Shown here one piece after another: positions 18,852 through 26,990 of a stretch of DNA of 64,000 nt; the stretch's first letter is position 1; each line of letters starts with the position of its first letter. The translations under genes and the position numbers were made by a program. The stretch comes from Sandaracinus amylolyticus (GTDB taxonomy: Bacteria > Myxococcota_A > Polyangia > Polyangiales > Sandaracinaceae). The notes below the pieces were generated by a model, which ran no database searches, was not told where the DNA came from, and saw only the letters and a program-made list of their open reading frames with translations. The stretch covers positions 8,494,001 through 8,558,000 of the forward strand of contig NZ_CP011125.1 in assembly GCF_000737325.1 (NCBI RefSeq), read 5' to 3'.

Positions 18852-19745
18852 GTGCGCATCCATCACCTCAACTGCATCTCGACGTGCCCGGTCGGCGGCT
18901 GGCTCTTCGACGATCGCACCGCGTCCATCGTCCGTCGCGGCCGCCTCGCGTGTCACTGCCTGCTGATCGAAGCAGGGCGCGACCTCGTGCTCGTCGACAC
19001 CGGCTTCGGCCTGCGCGACGTCGCCGATCCCAAGAGCCGCCTGTCCGCGTTCTTCCTCGCGCTGCTCGCGCCCGAGTTCCGCGCGGAGCTCACCGCGATC
19101 CGCCAGGTCGAGCGGCTCGGGTTCGAGCCTCGCGACGTGCGGCACATCGTGATGACGCACCTCGACTTCGATCACGCGGGAGGGCTCGACGACTTCCCGT
19201 GGGCGAAGGTCCACCTGCTCGAGAGCGAGCGCGAGAGCGCGATGGCGCAGCGCACCTGGCTCGATCGCCAGCGATATCGACCGCAGCAGTGGAGCACCTC
19301 GAGCGGTTGGCGCACGTACCGCGCGAGCGAGGGCGAGCGCTGGCACGGCTTCGAGCGCGTGCGCGCCCTCGAGGGCGTCCCCGACGACGTCGTGATGGTG
19401 CCGCTGCTCGGTCACACGCTCGGCCACGCAGGCATCGCGGTGCGGCGCGGCGCGGGCTGGCTCCTGCAGTCCGGCGACGCGTACTTCTTCCACGCCGAGA
19501 TGGATCCCAAGCGCCCGCGCTGCACGCCCGGCCTGCGCTTCTACCAGTGGATGATGGAGAAGGATCGCGGCGCGCGCCTCGCGAACCAGCGACGGCTGCG
19601 CGAGCTCAACGGGCGCGACGAGGGCGTCGAGATCATCTGCTCGCACGACGTGCGCGAGTTCGAGCGGCTCTCCGGGCGCTCCGCCGCCGTGCCGCGCCGC
19701 GCGATGCGTCCGCCGCCTCCGCGCAGCGTGGAGATCGCGCGATAG
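18852..19745 (+). CDS. Metallo-beta-lactamase-fold hydrolase (lactonase-like)
   Basis: 297 residues from GTG 18852 (MRIHHLNCISTCPVGGWLF). The metal motif reads HLDFDH (H103, D105, D107, H108), so the second ligand of the usual HxHxDH is Asp. LLGHTLGHAG and LLQSGDAYFFHAEMD supply further ligands, and SHDVREFERL ends the domain. The pattern resembles acyl-homoserine-lactonase-like members, but the substrate is not proven. It starts 113 bp after the glycosyltransferase and 14 bp before the deacylase-like gene, with which it is probably cotranscribed. Confidence 0.75.
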   Translation: MRIHHLNCISTCPVGGWLFDDRTASIVRRGRLACHCLLIEAGRDLVLVDTGFGLRDVADPKSRLSAFFLALLAPEFRAELTAIRQVERLGFEPRDVRHIVMTHLDFDHAGGLDDFPWAKVHLLESERESAMAQRTWLDRQRYRPQQWSTSSGWRTYRASEGERWHGFERVRALEGVPDDVVMVPLLGHTLGHAGIAVRRGAGWLLQSGDAYFFHAEMDPKRPRCTPGLRFYQWMMEKDRGARLANQRRLRELNGRDEGVEIICSHDVREFERLSGRSAAVPRRAMRPPPPRSVEIAR

Positions 19746-19759
19746 CCTATGCTCTGGGC

Positions 19760-21493
19760 ATGACTTCGCCCGAGCGCCTCCACGTCCAGAACGGCACGCT
19801 CTTCGACGGCACCGGCGCGCCCGGCCGTCCTGCCGACGTCGTCGTCGAGGACGGGCGCATCGCCGCGATCCTCCCACCCATGCAGCGCGTGCATGATGCA
19901 CGCGTGATCGATGCATCCGGTGCATGGATCGCCCCGGGCTTCCTCGACGTGCACACGCACTACGACGCCGAGGTCGAGCTGCTGCCCGGGCTGCCCGAGT
20001 CGGTGCGGCACGGCGTAACCACCGTCGTGATGGGCTCGTGCGGGCTCTCGATGGCGGTGGGCGATCCCGTCGACCTCGCGGACATGTTCTGCCGCGTCGA
20101 GGGCATCCCGCGCGCGACCGTGAAGCCGATGCTCGAGCGCGTGAAGACGTGGGACGGGCCCGCCGCGTACTTCGATCACCTCGCGTCGCTGCCGCTCGGA
20201 CCGAACGTCGCGGCGCTGCTGGGCCACAGCGCGATCCGCGCCGCGTCGATGGGGCTCGAGCGCTCGCTGACGAGCGGCGTGCGCCCCAACGAGCTCGAGC
20301 TCGCGCGCATGGACGCGCTGCTCTCGGAGGCGCTCGACGCGGGGTACCTCGGCCTCAGCATCAACACGCTCACCTGGGACAAGATGGACGGCGACGGCGA
20401 TCTGCGATCGCGCCCGACGCCGAGCGTGTTCGCGACGTGGAGCGAGTACCGCCGGCTCGCGCGTCAGCTGCGCGCGCGCGGCCGCATCCTCCAGGGCGTG
20501 CCCAACGTCAGCACGAAGGTGAACGTGCTGCTCTTCTTCCTCGAGTCGCTCGGGGTGATGCGCCCGGGGCTCAAGACGATGCTGATCACGATGATGGACG
20601 CGAAGGCCGCGCGCCTTCCGTTCCGCGCCGCGGGGCTCCTCGCGTCGCTCGTGAATCGCTTGCTCGGCGCCGACCTGCGGTTCCAGTCCCTGCCGAACGT
20701 GTTCGACCTCTGGGTCGACGGGATGGAGGCGCCGATCTTCGAGGAGATCGGCGCGGGCACGGCCGCGCTGCACGAGCGCGACGACGAGACGCGCGCGCGC
20801 CTGCTGCGCGATCCCGCGTTCCGCCGCCGGTTCCGCCGCGAGTGGGGCAGCTGGCTGCTCGGTCGCGCCTACCATCGCGATCTCGACGACACCGAGATCC
20901 AGGAGTGCCCGGGCGATCGCGCGCTCGTCGGCAAGAGCATCGGGCAGGTCGCGCGCGAGCGCGGCGTCGACCCGATCGACGCGCTGCTCGATCTCGTCGC
21001 GGAGCACGGCCGCGCGCTCCGCTGGTACACGGTGATCGGCAACGATCGACCGGAGTGGCTGCGCTGGATCGTCTCGCACCCCGCCGTGCTGATCGGCTTC
21101 AGCGACGCCGGCGCGCACCTCCGCAACATGGCGCACTACAACTTCCCGCTGCGGCTCCTGCGCATGGCGAAGGACGATCGCGTGATGCCGATCGAGCGCG
21201 CCGTGCATCGCCTGACCGGCGAGCTCGCGACGTGGCTCGGCATCGACGCGGGGCGCATCGCGGAGAAGGCGCGCGCGGATCTCGTCGTGATCGATCCCGC
21301 GGGGCTCACGAGCGACGTCGACCGCATCGTGGAGGTGGAGATGCCGGGCTTCGACGGCCTGTCGCGCCTCGTGCGCCGCAACGATCGCGCGGTGCGCAGC
21401 GTGGTGGTCGGGGGCCGCGAGGTCGTGCGCGAGGGCGCTCCGCTCGACGTGCTCGGTCGCGAGCGGAGCGGCTCGCTCCTCCGCGCGGGGTGA
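19760..21493 (+). CDS. N-acyl-D-amino-acid deacylase-like amidohydrolase
   Basis: 577 residues. VQNGTLFDGTGAPGRPADVVVEDGRIAAI is the beta-sandwich start of amidohydrolases, and APGFLDVHTHYDAEVE gives the HxH metal ligands. VVMGSCGLSMA and GFSDAGAHLRNMA (metal Asp) continue the D-aminoacylase pattern, and the end (ARADLVVIDPAGLTSDVDRIVEVEMPG) returns to the beta-sandwich. It should hydrolyse an N-acyl or cyclic amide bond with one or two zinc ions. The insert around residues 255-310 is hydrophobic. It starts 14 bp after the MBL gene. Confidence 0.85.
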   Translation: MTSPERLHVQNGTLFDGTGAPGRPADVVVEDGRIAAILPPMQRVHDARVIDASGAWIAPGFLDVHTHYDAEVELLPGLPESVRHGVTTVVMGSCGLSMAVGDPVDLADMFCRVEGIPRATVKPMLERVKTWDGPAAYFDHLASLPLGPNVAALLGHSAIRAASMGLERSLTSGVRPNELELARMDALLSEALDAGYLGLSINTLTWDKMDGDGDLRSRPTPSVFATWSEYRRLARQLRARGRILQGVPNVSTKVNVLLFFLESLGVMRPGLKTMLITMMDAKAARLPFRAAGLLASLVNRLLGADLRFQSLPNVFDLWVDGMEAPIFEEIGAGTAALHERDDETRARLLRDPAFRRRFRREWGSWLLGRAYHRDLDDTEIQECPGDRALVGKSIGQVARERGVDPIDALLDLVAEHGRALRWYTVIGNDRPEWLRWIVSHPAVLIGFSDAGAHLRNMAHYNFPLRLLRMAKDDRVMPIERAVHRLTGELATWLGIDAGRIAEKARADLVVIDPAGLTSDVDRIVEVEMPGFDGLSRLVRRNDRAVRSVVVGGREVVREGAPLDVLGRERSGSLLRAG

Positions 21494-21560
21494 GCCCGCG
21501 CGAGCGGAGAACCGACGCGGCCCTGGCGGATCGGCCCACGCGCGGCGACGAGCAGCCGGT

Positions 21561-21890
21561 CGCCACTGGGAGCTCGACATTGAGCGGGGCGAGCTCGAGG
21601 GCGCCGAGCCGGTGCGCGACATGCTCGCGCTCCCAGCGGGCGCGATCTCGCTCGACGCGTTCGAGCCCTCGCACCACCACGAGATCCACCGCGCGCTCGA
21701 CGAAGCGCGGGTTCGCGGCCGGCCGAAGGCGCGTCTGGCGCGCGCGGGTGTTCGCGTCATCCGTCTCGCGGTGGTCGGCATGGGCGGCGGCTCGCCGCCC
21801 TCCGCGCGGCACCGGCCTCGGGCGCGCGATGGTGCTGCTCGTCGAGGACGACGCACGAGATCACCCACCCGGGGGTTTGACGTGCGCGCA
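21561..21890 (+). pseudogene. Relic of a PAS-type hybrid kinase
   Basis: In one frame, 21561-21770 reads RHWELDIERGELEG...MLALPAGAISLDAFEPSHHHEIHRALDEAR, which looks like the start of a PAS domain (WELD...GLPPGA..LDAF..VHPDD). In the next frame, around 21808-21860, GTGLGRA resembles the ATPase GTGLGLA box and is followed at once by VLLVEDDAR, like a receiver start. The kinase core between them is missing. I read this as a deleted, frameshifted remnant. The rest of 21494-21912 holds nothing else I can support. Confidence 0.35.
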
Positions 21891-21912
21891 CCGTTCCTCC
21901 GAGCATCACGTC

Positions 21913-22884
21913 ATGCGCGTGACGAGGAACGGGATCGCGGCGTGTGTCATCGCGTGCGCGGCGTGGGCGTGCGCGGAGTCGAGCGAGTGCACCGACGGGC
22001 TCAGCGTCGCCTGCGCGTGCGCCGACGGGCGCGCAGGCGCGCAGGTCTGCGTCGACGGTGCGTTCGGCGCGTGCATGTGCGGCGACGTCGAGGTCGACGC
22101 CGGCCTCGACGCGTCCACCGAGATCCCCGATGCGCAGAGCGAGATGCCCGACGCGCAGAGCGACATGCCCGACGCGCAGAGCGACATGCGCGACGCCGGG
22201 CACGCAGACGCAGGCACGCGCGGCACCGGGCACCTCGTTCTGATCGGCCACGACCTGCTCCAGGCGTTCTCGCAGGGCGATCGCGTGCTCGGCAATGCCG
22301 TCGCGCTCGCGCGCGGGACCGGCGCGATCCGCGTGCTCGACTACACGCAGTACACCGATCGCGTCAGCTGGAACCCGGTGACGCTGCTGCGCCCGCGCAT
22401 CCGCGACGGCGTGATGAACGCCACCGGCCGCGACGTGACGTTCACCGAGCTCACGTCGTGGCTCGAGCTCGACGACGCGCTCGACGACGACGTCGACGTG
22501 CTGCTCGTCTACGCGCAGTCCGCCGAGCGCGCGCGCATGCAGACGATCGCCGAGGCGTGGCACCCGCACCTGCGCGCGTTCCTCGCGCGCGGTGGTGTGA
22601 TCGTCGTGCTCGATCGCACCCAGGGCGGCTCGATCGAGCTCGGCTTCTCGCACGAGCTCGTGCGCGGCGAAGGGCTCTTCGCGATCACCGCGGTGATGCC
22701 GGGCGGAGGAAACGCGACGCCGCGCATCCACGACGTCGCGCTCGCCTCCGATCCGATCGCGGTCGGCGTGACGAGCTACTCGGTCGCGCAGTCCACCTGC
22801 TTCGACCGCACGACCGGGGGCGACGCGGTCGTGCAGCTCCGCGACACGCTCTGCCCGGTCGTGCTCCACGGCACGCGTCGCTGA
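21913..22884 (+). CDS. Cys-rich secreted protein or lipoprotein with Asp/Ala repeat linker
   Basis: 323 residues. MRVTRNGIAACVIACAAWAC is a signal with a possible lipobox. A Cys-rich segment follows (CTDGLSVACACADGRAGAQVC), then a linker built on near-identical 21-bp DNA repeats (about 22129-22200) encoding PDAQSEM/PDAQSDM. The C-terminal ~200 residues form an alpha/beta-like domain (GHLVLIGHDLLQAF...LLVYAQSAERARM...GGVIVVLDR). Function unknown; such Cys-rich plus acidic-linker architectures are common on myxobacterial surface lipoproteins. It meets the convergent GST gene with no gap. Confidence 0.65.
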   Translation: MRVTRNGIAACVIACAAWACAESSECTDGLSVACACADGRAGAQVCVDGAFGACMCGDVEVDAGLDASTEIPDAQSEMPDAQSDMPDAQSDMRDAGHADAGTRGTGHLVLIGHDLLQAFSQGDRVLGNAVALARGTGAIRVLDYTQYTDRVSWNPVTLLRPRIRDGVMNATGRDVTFTELTSWLELDDALDDDVDVLLVYAQSAERARMQTIAEAWHPHLRAFLARGGVIVVLDRTQGGSIELGFSHELVRGEGLFAITAVMPGGGNATPRIHDVALASDPIAVGVTSYSVAQSTCFDRTTGGDAVVQLRDTLCPVVLHGTRR

Positions 22885-23547
22885 TCACGCCGGCGGCGCG
22901 ACCCCGAGCGCCTGCATGCGCGCGGTGAACGCGACGATCTCCTCGCCGAGCGCAGCGACGAGCGCGCGATCGGCATACGCGAGCATCGCGACGTGCCCGT
23001 AGAGCGACGCGTCGGCGAGCGTCGGCGCGTCGCCCGCGACGAACGCATGACGGCGCAGCGACGCGCGCGTCGGGGCGAGCATCGTGCGCGCGCTCTCGAG
23101 CAGCTCGTCACGCTCGCGCGCCCAGCGCTCGACGCACCCCGCGCCCCAGCGACGCTCCTTGATGAACGTGAAGAAGAGCCGCTCGTTGTGGGTCGCGAAG
23201 CGCGCGCGGATGCCCGGGGTCGCGGCCTGGAACATCGGGGTCTCGAGGGTCGAGTCGGCGAAGTCGTGATAGGCCCACACCACGGCCTCGCGTCCTTCCG
23301 GCACCAGCGCGGCGATCGCGGGCTCGCGCTGCACGAGCGCCTCGAGGATCTCGCGCGACCCCGTGATCACGTCACTGCCGTGACGCAGCACCGGGACCAT
23401 CGGGTAGCCCGGCGCGACCTTCGTCATCACGTCGCGATCGAGATAGGGCACGTCGACGATCGTGAACGGCACGCGCGCCAGCTCGAGCGCGGCTTGGACC
23501 TTTCTCGCGTAGCAGCTGTAGGCGAACCGATAGAGCTCGATGGTCAT
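22885..23547 (-). CDS. Glutathione S-transferase family protein
   Basis: 220 residues from ATG 23547 (MTIELYRFAYSCYARKVQAAL). The thioredoxin-like N-terminal domain has YSCYARKV at the active-site loop, P in YPMVPVL, and the GSREILEAL glutathione-contact motif. The C-terminal part is all-helical, with FVAGDAPTLADASLYGH matching the N-capping box of the GST C-domain. It probably conjugates or isomerises electrophiles in the cytosol. A longer ORF up to 23643 lacks GST similarity. Confidence 0.85.
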   Translation of the reverse strand: MTIELYRFAYSCYARKVQAALELARVPFTIVDVPYLDRDVMTKVAPGYPMVPVLRHGSDVITGSREILEALVQREPAIAALVPEGREAVVWAYHDFADSTLETPMFQAATPGIRARFATHNERLFFTFIKERRWGAGCVERWARERDELLESARTMLAPTRASLRRHAFVAGDAPTLADASLYGHVAMLAYADRALVAALGEEIVAFTARMQALGVAPPA

Positions 23548-23658
23548 GCGCGGGACTCTGCCGCGCGCGATCCGCGCCGCAAGGTCCGCCGACGGAACGA
23601 CGAAACGCCCGCCCGACACGAGGTCGAGCGGGCGCTCGCTCACGCGATCAGATCGCGG

Positions 23659-24909
23659 TCAGCGGCACGCGCCGGTGTGCGCGAGGCCGACGTACGCCGC
23701 GCGGCGCACGCAGTCGTTCGAGTACGTGTTGCCGTCGCAGCCGCAGACCGGGCGGTACTCGCGCGTGCACGCGCGCGGCTCGTCGACGACGCACACGCCC
23801 GCGACGTCCGCGATGTTGCAGCCGCTCGCCGAGTAGTCGCACGCGAGGCCCGCCGCGCACTCGAGCGCTGCGATGCCGCCGCAGGTCTCGCCCTCGCCCT
23901 GGCCCACGCGCTCGCACTCGCCCGCGTGGTCGACGCTCATGCCGTTGGACGCCGCGGTGCACGCGTTGCCGTAGGTGCGTCCGTCGCAGCCGCAGACGGG
24001 ATCGTAGACCTGGATGCACGCGTCGGGACGGCGCGCGCAGGTGCCGGTCGCGTCGGCGCGACCGCAGATCGCCTCGGGCGCGAACGCGCAGTAGAAGCCC
24101 TCGTCGCAGGTGTCGCCGAGGCGCGCGCCACAGGGCTCGCCCTCGCCTCCCGGCGCGGGGCACTCGCCGTCGTGCGCGACGCTGACGCCCGCCGACGCCG
24201 CGCTGCACGCGTTGCCGTACGTCTGGCCGTCGCAGCCGCAGACGGGCTGGTAGATCTCGATGCACGCGTCGGGACGGCGCGCGCAGACGCCGCCGCGATC
24301 GTCGGCGCCGCACATCGAGCCCGCCTCGAACGCGCAGAAGAAGCCTTCGCCGCACTCGGGGAGGCCGCGGCTGCCGCACGCCTGCTGCGAGCCGGGCGCC
24401 GCGCACTCGCCGTCCGCGCCGTTGCACGAGACGGTGAGGTGGAACGACATCGCCTCGGGGCGGTTGCGCACCGCGTACGAGTACGAGGTGGCCATCACGA
24501 GGTAGCGCACGCCGGCGCGCGTCGACGTCGAGAGGCACGCGTTGAGCGTGTCCGCGCTGCAGTCGTCGTTGCGCGCGACGAGAGCCCAACGGCCGTCGCG
24601 CTCTTCGTAGAGCGCGACGAAGACGTCGCTGCCGTCGCGGTTCGCGAGGTCGACGAAGGTGTCGTCACAACCACCTTCGAACGTGAAGAGCGCAGTGGGA
24701 CGCGCGCGGGTGAGCTCGCCCTCGACCAGCTGGCACCAGGGCGCGGCCGGGATCGAGCGAGCCGAGTCGGCGGCGCCGAGCGACGCGACGTCGAGCGCGG
24801 GCTCCACGCCGTCGGCGGGGACCTTCGCGGCCGAGTCCATCATGCAGCCCGCGAGCGCGAGGCCGGCGAGCGAGAGCGCGACGTGCGCGCGGACGAACGA
24901 ACGAGTCAT
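23659..24909 (-). CDS. Lipoprotein with three Kazal-type inhibitor domains
   Basis: 416 residues from ATG 24909 ([22 protein letters not shown], lipobox). Residues of roughly 50-170 form a beta-rich domain, then three Kazal domains follow. Each reads C-x-x-x-Y-x-PVCGCDG-x-TY-x-N-C: [36 protein letters not shown] and [18 protein letters not shown]. Each is preceded by a Cys-rich spacer ([12 protein letters not shown] and relatives). Kazal domains block serine proteases, so the protein may protect the cell surface from its own or prey proteases. The three repeats are close copies, implying internal duplication. Confidence 0.85.
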   Translation of the reverse strand: MTRSFVRAHVALSLAGLALAGCMMDSAAKVPADGVEPALDVASLGAADSARSIPAAPWCQLVEGELTRARPTALFTFEGGCDDTFVDLANRDGSDVFVALYEERDGRWALVARNDDCSADTLNACLSTSTRAGVRYLVMATSYSYAVRNRPEAMSFHLTVSCNGADGECAAPGSQQACGSRGLPECGEGFFCAFEAGSMCGADDRGGVCARRPDACIEIYQPVCGCDGQTYGNACSAASAGVSVAHDGECPAPGGEGEPCGARLGDTCDEGFYCAFAPEAICGRADATGTCARRPDACIQVYDPVCGCDGRTYGNACTAASNGMSVDHAGECERVGQGEGETCGGIAALECAAGLACDYSASGCNIADVAGVCVVDEPRACTREYRPVCGCDGNTYSNDCVRRAAYVGLAHTGACR

Positions 24910-24970
24910 GTGAGCCAGAACCCTCCGGGCCGCGCCGCGTAGCAGAGCACGTACCAGTGCGTACATCCGC

Positions 24971-24982
24971 GCAGATCTGCGA
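24971..24982. promoter_or_regulatory. 12-bp perfect palindrome upstream of the Kazal gene
   Basis: CGCAGATCTGCG lies 62 bp upstream of the Kazal lipoprotein start (24909), where an operator would be expected. No repressor is linked, so this is only a candidate. Confidence 0.3.
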
Positions 24983-25081
24983 AACGTCGCGGAAACGAAG
25001 CGCCGGTGGTGGCGGGTCGGGTCGCCGGTGAGGGCGGGCGCGGCCATCGCGCGTCGAGGACGTGGTTTTCTCACAGGTTTT

Positions 25082-25217
25082 GCCGACCGACGTTCGGTTC
25101 CGGCACCCCAGGGAGCCGACCGGGGTTGGGCTCGACGTCCGCATTCGCGCGCCTCCGAGCGTGGCCTGGCCCACCTACGCCTGTGGTGTCCGGCACCTCA
25201 ACCTCGGTCGGCCCTCA
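25082..25217. repeat. RAYT-flank-like repeat segment
   Basis: 25082-25101 (GCCGACCGACGTTCGGTTCC) is a close variant of the RAYT left flank, and 25204-25217 (TCGGTCGGCCCTCA) is identical to 2552-2565 beside the RAYT right flank. Their 9-bp ends are inverted with respect to each other around a 113-bp core. A third 14-mer (25115-25128) matches 8728-8741. The rest of the 390-bp intergenic stretch 24910-25299 holds no gene I can support. Confidence 0.45.
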
Positions 25218-25299
25218 ATGCACTTATTCCGGACTTTTCCGCTGGAACGGCTCGTGGATACAGGCCGCTCGCGTTTCCATCCGTTTCCAGGAGGTGCTC

Positions 25300-25737
25300 A
25301 TGGAGAACACGATCGGCCGTCCTCTCGCGCTCACGCTTCGCGGTCTCGCGCTCCTCACCACGCTCGTGCTCGCCGGCGCGAGCGCCGGCTGCGAGGTGTC
25401 CGACGGGACCGACGTCCGCTCGTACACCGACAGCGCCGGCCGCTCGTGCACCGTCGACCTCTTCGACATCAGCTACACCGCAACCTGCGACGCCGACCCC
25501 ACGACGGTCGTCACCTGCACCGAGGGCCAGGAGCCCGCGTTCGTGCTCGACGACGACTACGACTTCGAGACCGAGATCTGGACCCTGCGCAGCTGCGGCG
25601 CGTGCATCGATCGCGCGGCGCGCACCACGTACACCGACTCGCCCTCGTGCGCGCTCGTCGACTGTGAGACCGATCTCGACTGCCTCCACGACCGCTACAC
25701 GTGCATGGGCGGCATCTGCCAGGACCTCGGCAACTGA
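25300..25737 (+). CDS. Small Cys-rich lipoprotein, 145 aa
   Basis: MENTIGRPLALTLRGLALLTTLVLAGASAGC is a signal with a lipobox. The mature part has about 12 cysteines, including SCGACIDRA and CETDLDCLHDRYTCMGGICQ, suggesting a small disulfide-stabilised extracytoplasmic domain. A consensus Shine-Dalgarno AGGAGGT (25289-25295) precedes the ATG by 4 nt, predicting strong translation. Function unknown. Confidence 0.75.
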   Translation: MENTIGRPLALTLRGLALLTTLVLAGASAGCEVSDGTDVRSYTDSAGRSCTVDLFDISYTATCDADPTTVVTCTEGQEPAFVLDDDYDFETEIWTLRSCGACIDRAARTTYTDSPSCALVDCETDLDCLHDRYTCMGGICQDLGN

Positions 25738-25765
25738 TCGAGCGCGGTCGAGTACGCTCCGGCGC

Positions 25766-26632
25766 ATGGTCTTCCTTCCGATCGCCGAGCGTCTCGCGCG
25801 CGCCGCGCTCCGCGCGCGCGGCATCCGCGGCCGCATGATCGACACGCCCGTCGGGCGCGTGAACGTGTACGAAGGACGCGGGGCGGGGACGCTCCCGCCG
25901 GTCGTCGTCGTGCACGGGATCGGCTCGGCGGGCGCGCCCTTCGGGCCGGTGCTCGCGCGGCTCCTGCCGCACGTGCGCAGCGTGGTCGCGCCCGAGCTGC
26001 CGGGCCACGGCTTCAGCGCGCCGCCGCACCGCGCGCTCACGCCGGACACGCTGCTCGACGTGATGCGCGACGTGCTCGATCGCGTGATCGACGAGCCGGT
26101 GATCCTCTGCGGCAATTCGCTCGGCGGCGCGATCGTGCTGCGCTACGCGCGTGATCGACCGGAGAAGGTGCGCGGCCTCGTCCTGCTCTCGCCCGCGGGC
26201 GCGCGCATGAGCGACGAGGAGCTCGAGGACGTGCGCCGCGCGTTCCACATGCCGACGACCGCGGACGCACGCGCGTTCGTCGCCCGCGTCTACCACCGCA
26301 CGCCGCCGCTCACGTCGCTCTTCGCGAGCGGCATCCGCGCGCGCATGCAGAGCGCGGTCGTGCAGGGCCTGCTCGCGGACGCGAGCCCCGATCACGCGGC
26401 GACGCCCGACGACCTCGCCGCGCTCGCGATGCCGGTGACGCTGGTGTGGGGCTGCTCCGAGCGCCTCTTGCCCGCGAGCGGGCTCGCGTACTTCCGCGAG
26501 CACCTCCCGCGTCACGCGCGCATCGAGGAGCCCGACGCGGTCGGGCACTGCCCGCACTTCGACGATCCCGCGCTGGTCGCGCGGCTCGTCCTCGACATGG
26601 CGCGGCAGGTCAGCGCGACGCCGCGCGCGTGA
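25766..26632 (+). CDS. Alpha/beta hydrolase
   Basis: 288 residues. VVVVHGIGSAGAPFGPVLARLL gives the oxyanion HG motif, CGNSLGGAIVLRYA is the nucleophile elbow, and GHCPHFDDPALVARLV carries the catalytic His. PVTLVWGCSERLLP probably supplies the acid near the usual Asp position, with Ser/Glu there rather than a clear Asp. It is probably an esterase or C-C hydrolase. Its 3' end overlaps the convergent response-regulator gene by 23 bp. Confidence 0.82.
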   Translation: MVFLPIAERLARAALRARGIRGRMIDTPVGRVNVYEGRGAGTLPPVVVVHGIGSAGAPFGPVLARLLPHVRSVVAPELPGHGFSAPPHRALTPDTLLDVMRDVLDRVIDEPVILCGNSLGGAIVLRYARDRPEKVRGLVLLSPAGARMSDEELEDVRRAFHMPTTADARAFVARVYHRTPPLTSLFASGIRARMQSAVVQGLLADASPDHAATPDDLAALAMPVTLVWGCSERLLPASGLAYFREHLPRHARIEEPDAVGHCPHFDDPALVARLVLDMARQVSATPRA

Positions 26633-26990
26633 GGCGCGCGACGGTGTCGAGCAGCAGCGGGTGATCGACCGGCTTCTCGAAGCAGACGTCGGCGCCCGCG
26701 TCCTTCGCCTCCTGCATGCGGCGCCCGCCGTACGCGGTGATCGCGACGATCGGCACGCGCTGGAAGAACGGATCGAGCCGCATGAGCCGGATGAGCTCGA
26801 CGCCGTCGACCTCGGGCATCGCGACGTCGGTGATCACGAGATCGACGGGCTGCGTGCACACCCGCCGGAACCCGTCCTCGCCGTTGTGCGCGACGGTCAC
26901 GCGGTAGCCCTCTTCCTCGAGGAGCGCGGGCAAGCTCTCCTGGATGAAGCGGTTGTCGTCGACGACGAGGACGGACGGCTGCTCGCTCAC
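26610..26990 (-). CDS. Single-domain response regulator at the end of the gas-vesicle cluster
   Basis: 126 residues, a receiver domain alone: VLVVDDNRF (acidic pocket), phospho-acceptor D55 in LVITDVAMPEVDG, T in VAITAYGG, and K in CFEKPVDHP. There is no output domain, so it works by protein contact or phosphorelay. Its GTG start (26990) overlaps the TGA of the histidine kinase gene as GTGA, so the pair is translationally coupled and surely cognate. Confidence 0.88.
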   Translation of the reverse strand: MSEQPSVLVVDDNRFIQESLPALLEEEGYRVTVAHNGEDGFRRVCTQPVDLVITDVAMPEVDGVELIRLMRLDPFFQRVPIVAITAYGGRRMQEAKDAGADVCFEKPVDHPLLLDTVARLTRAASR

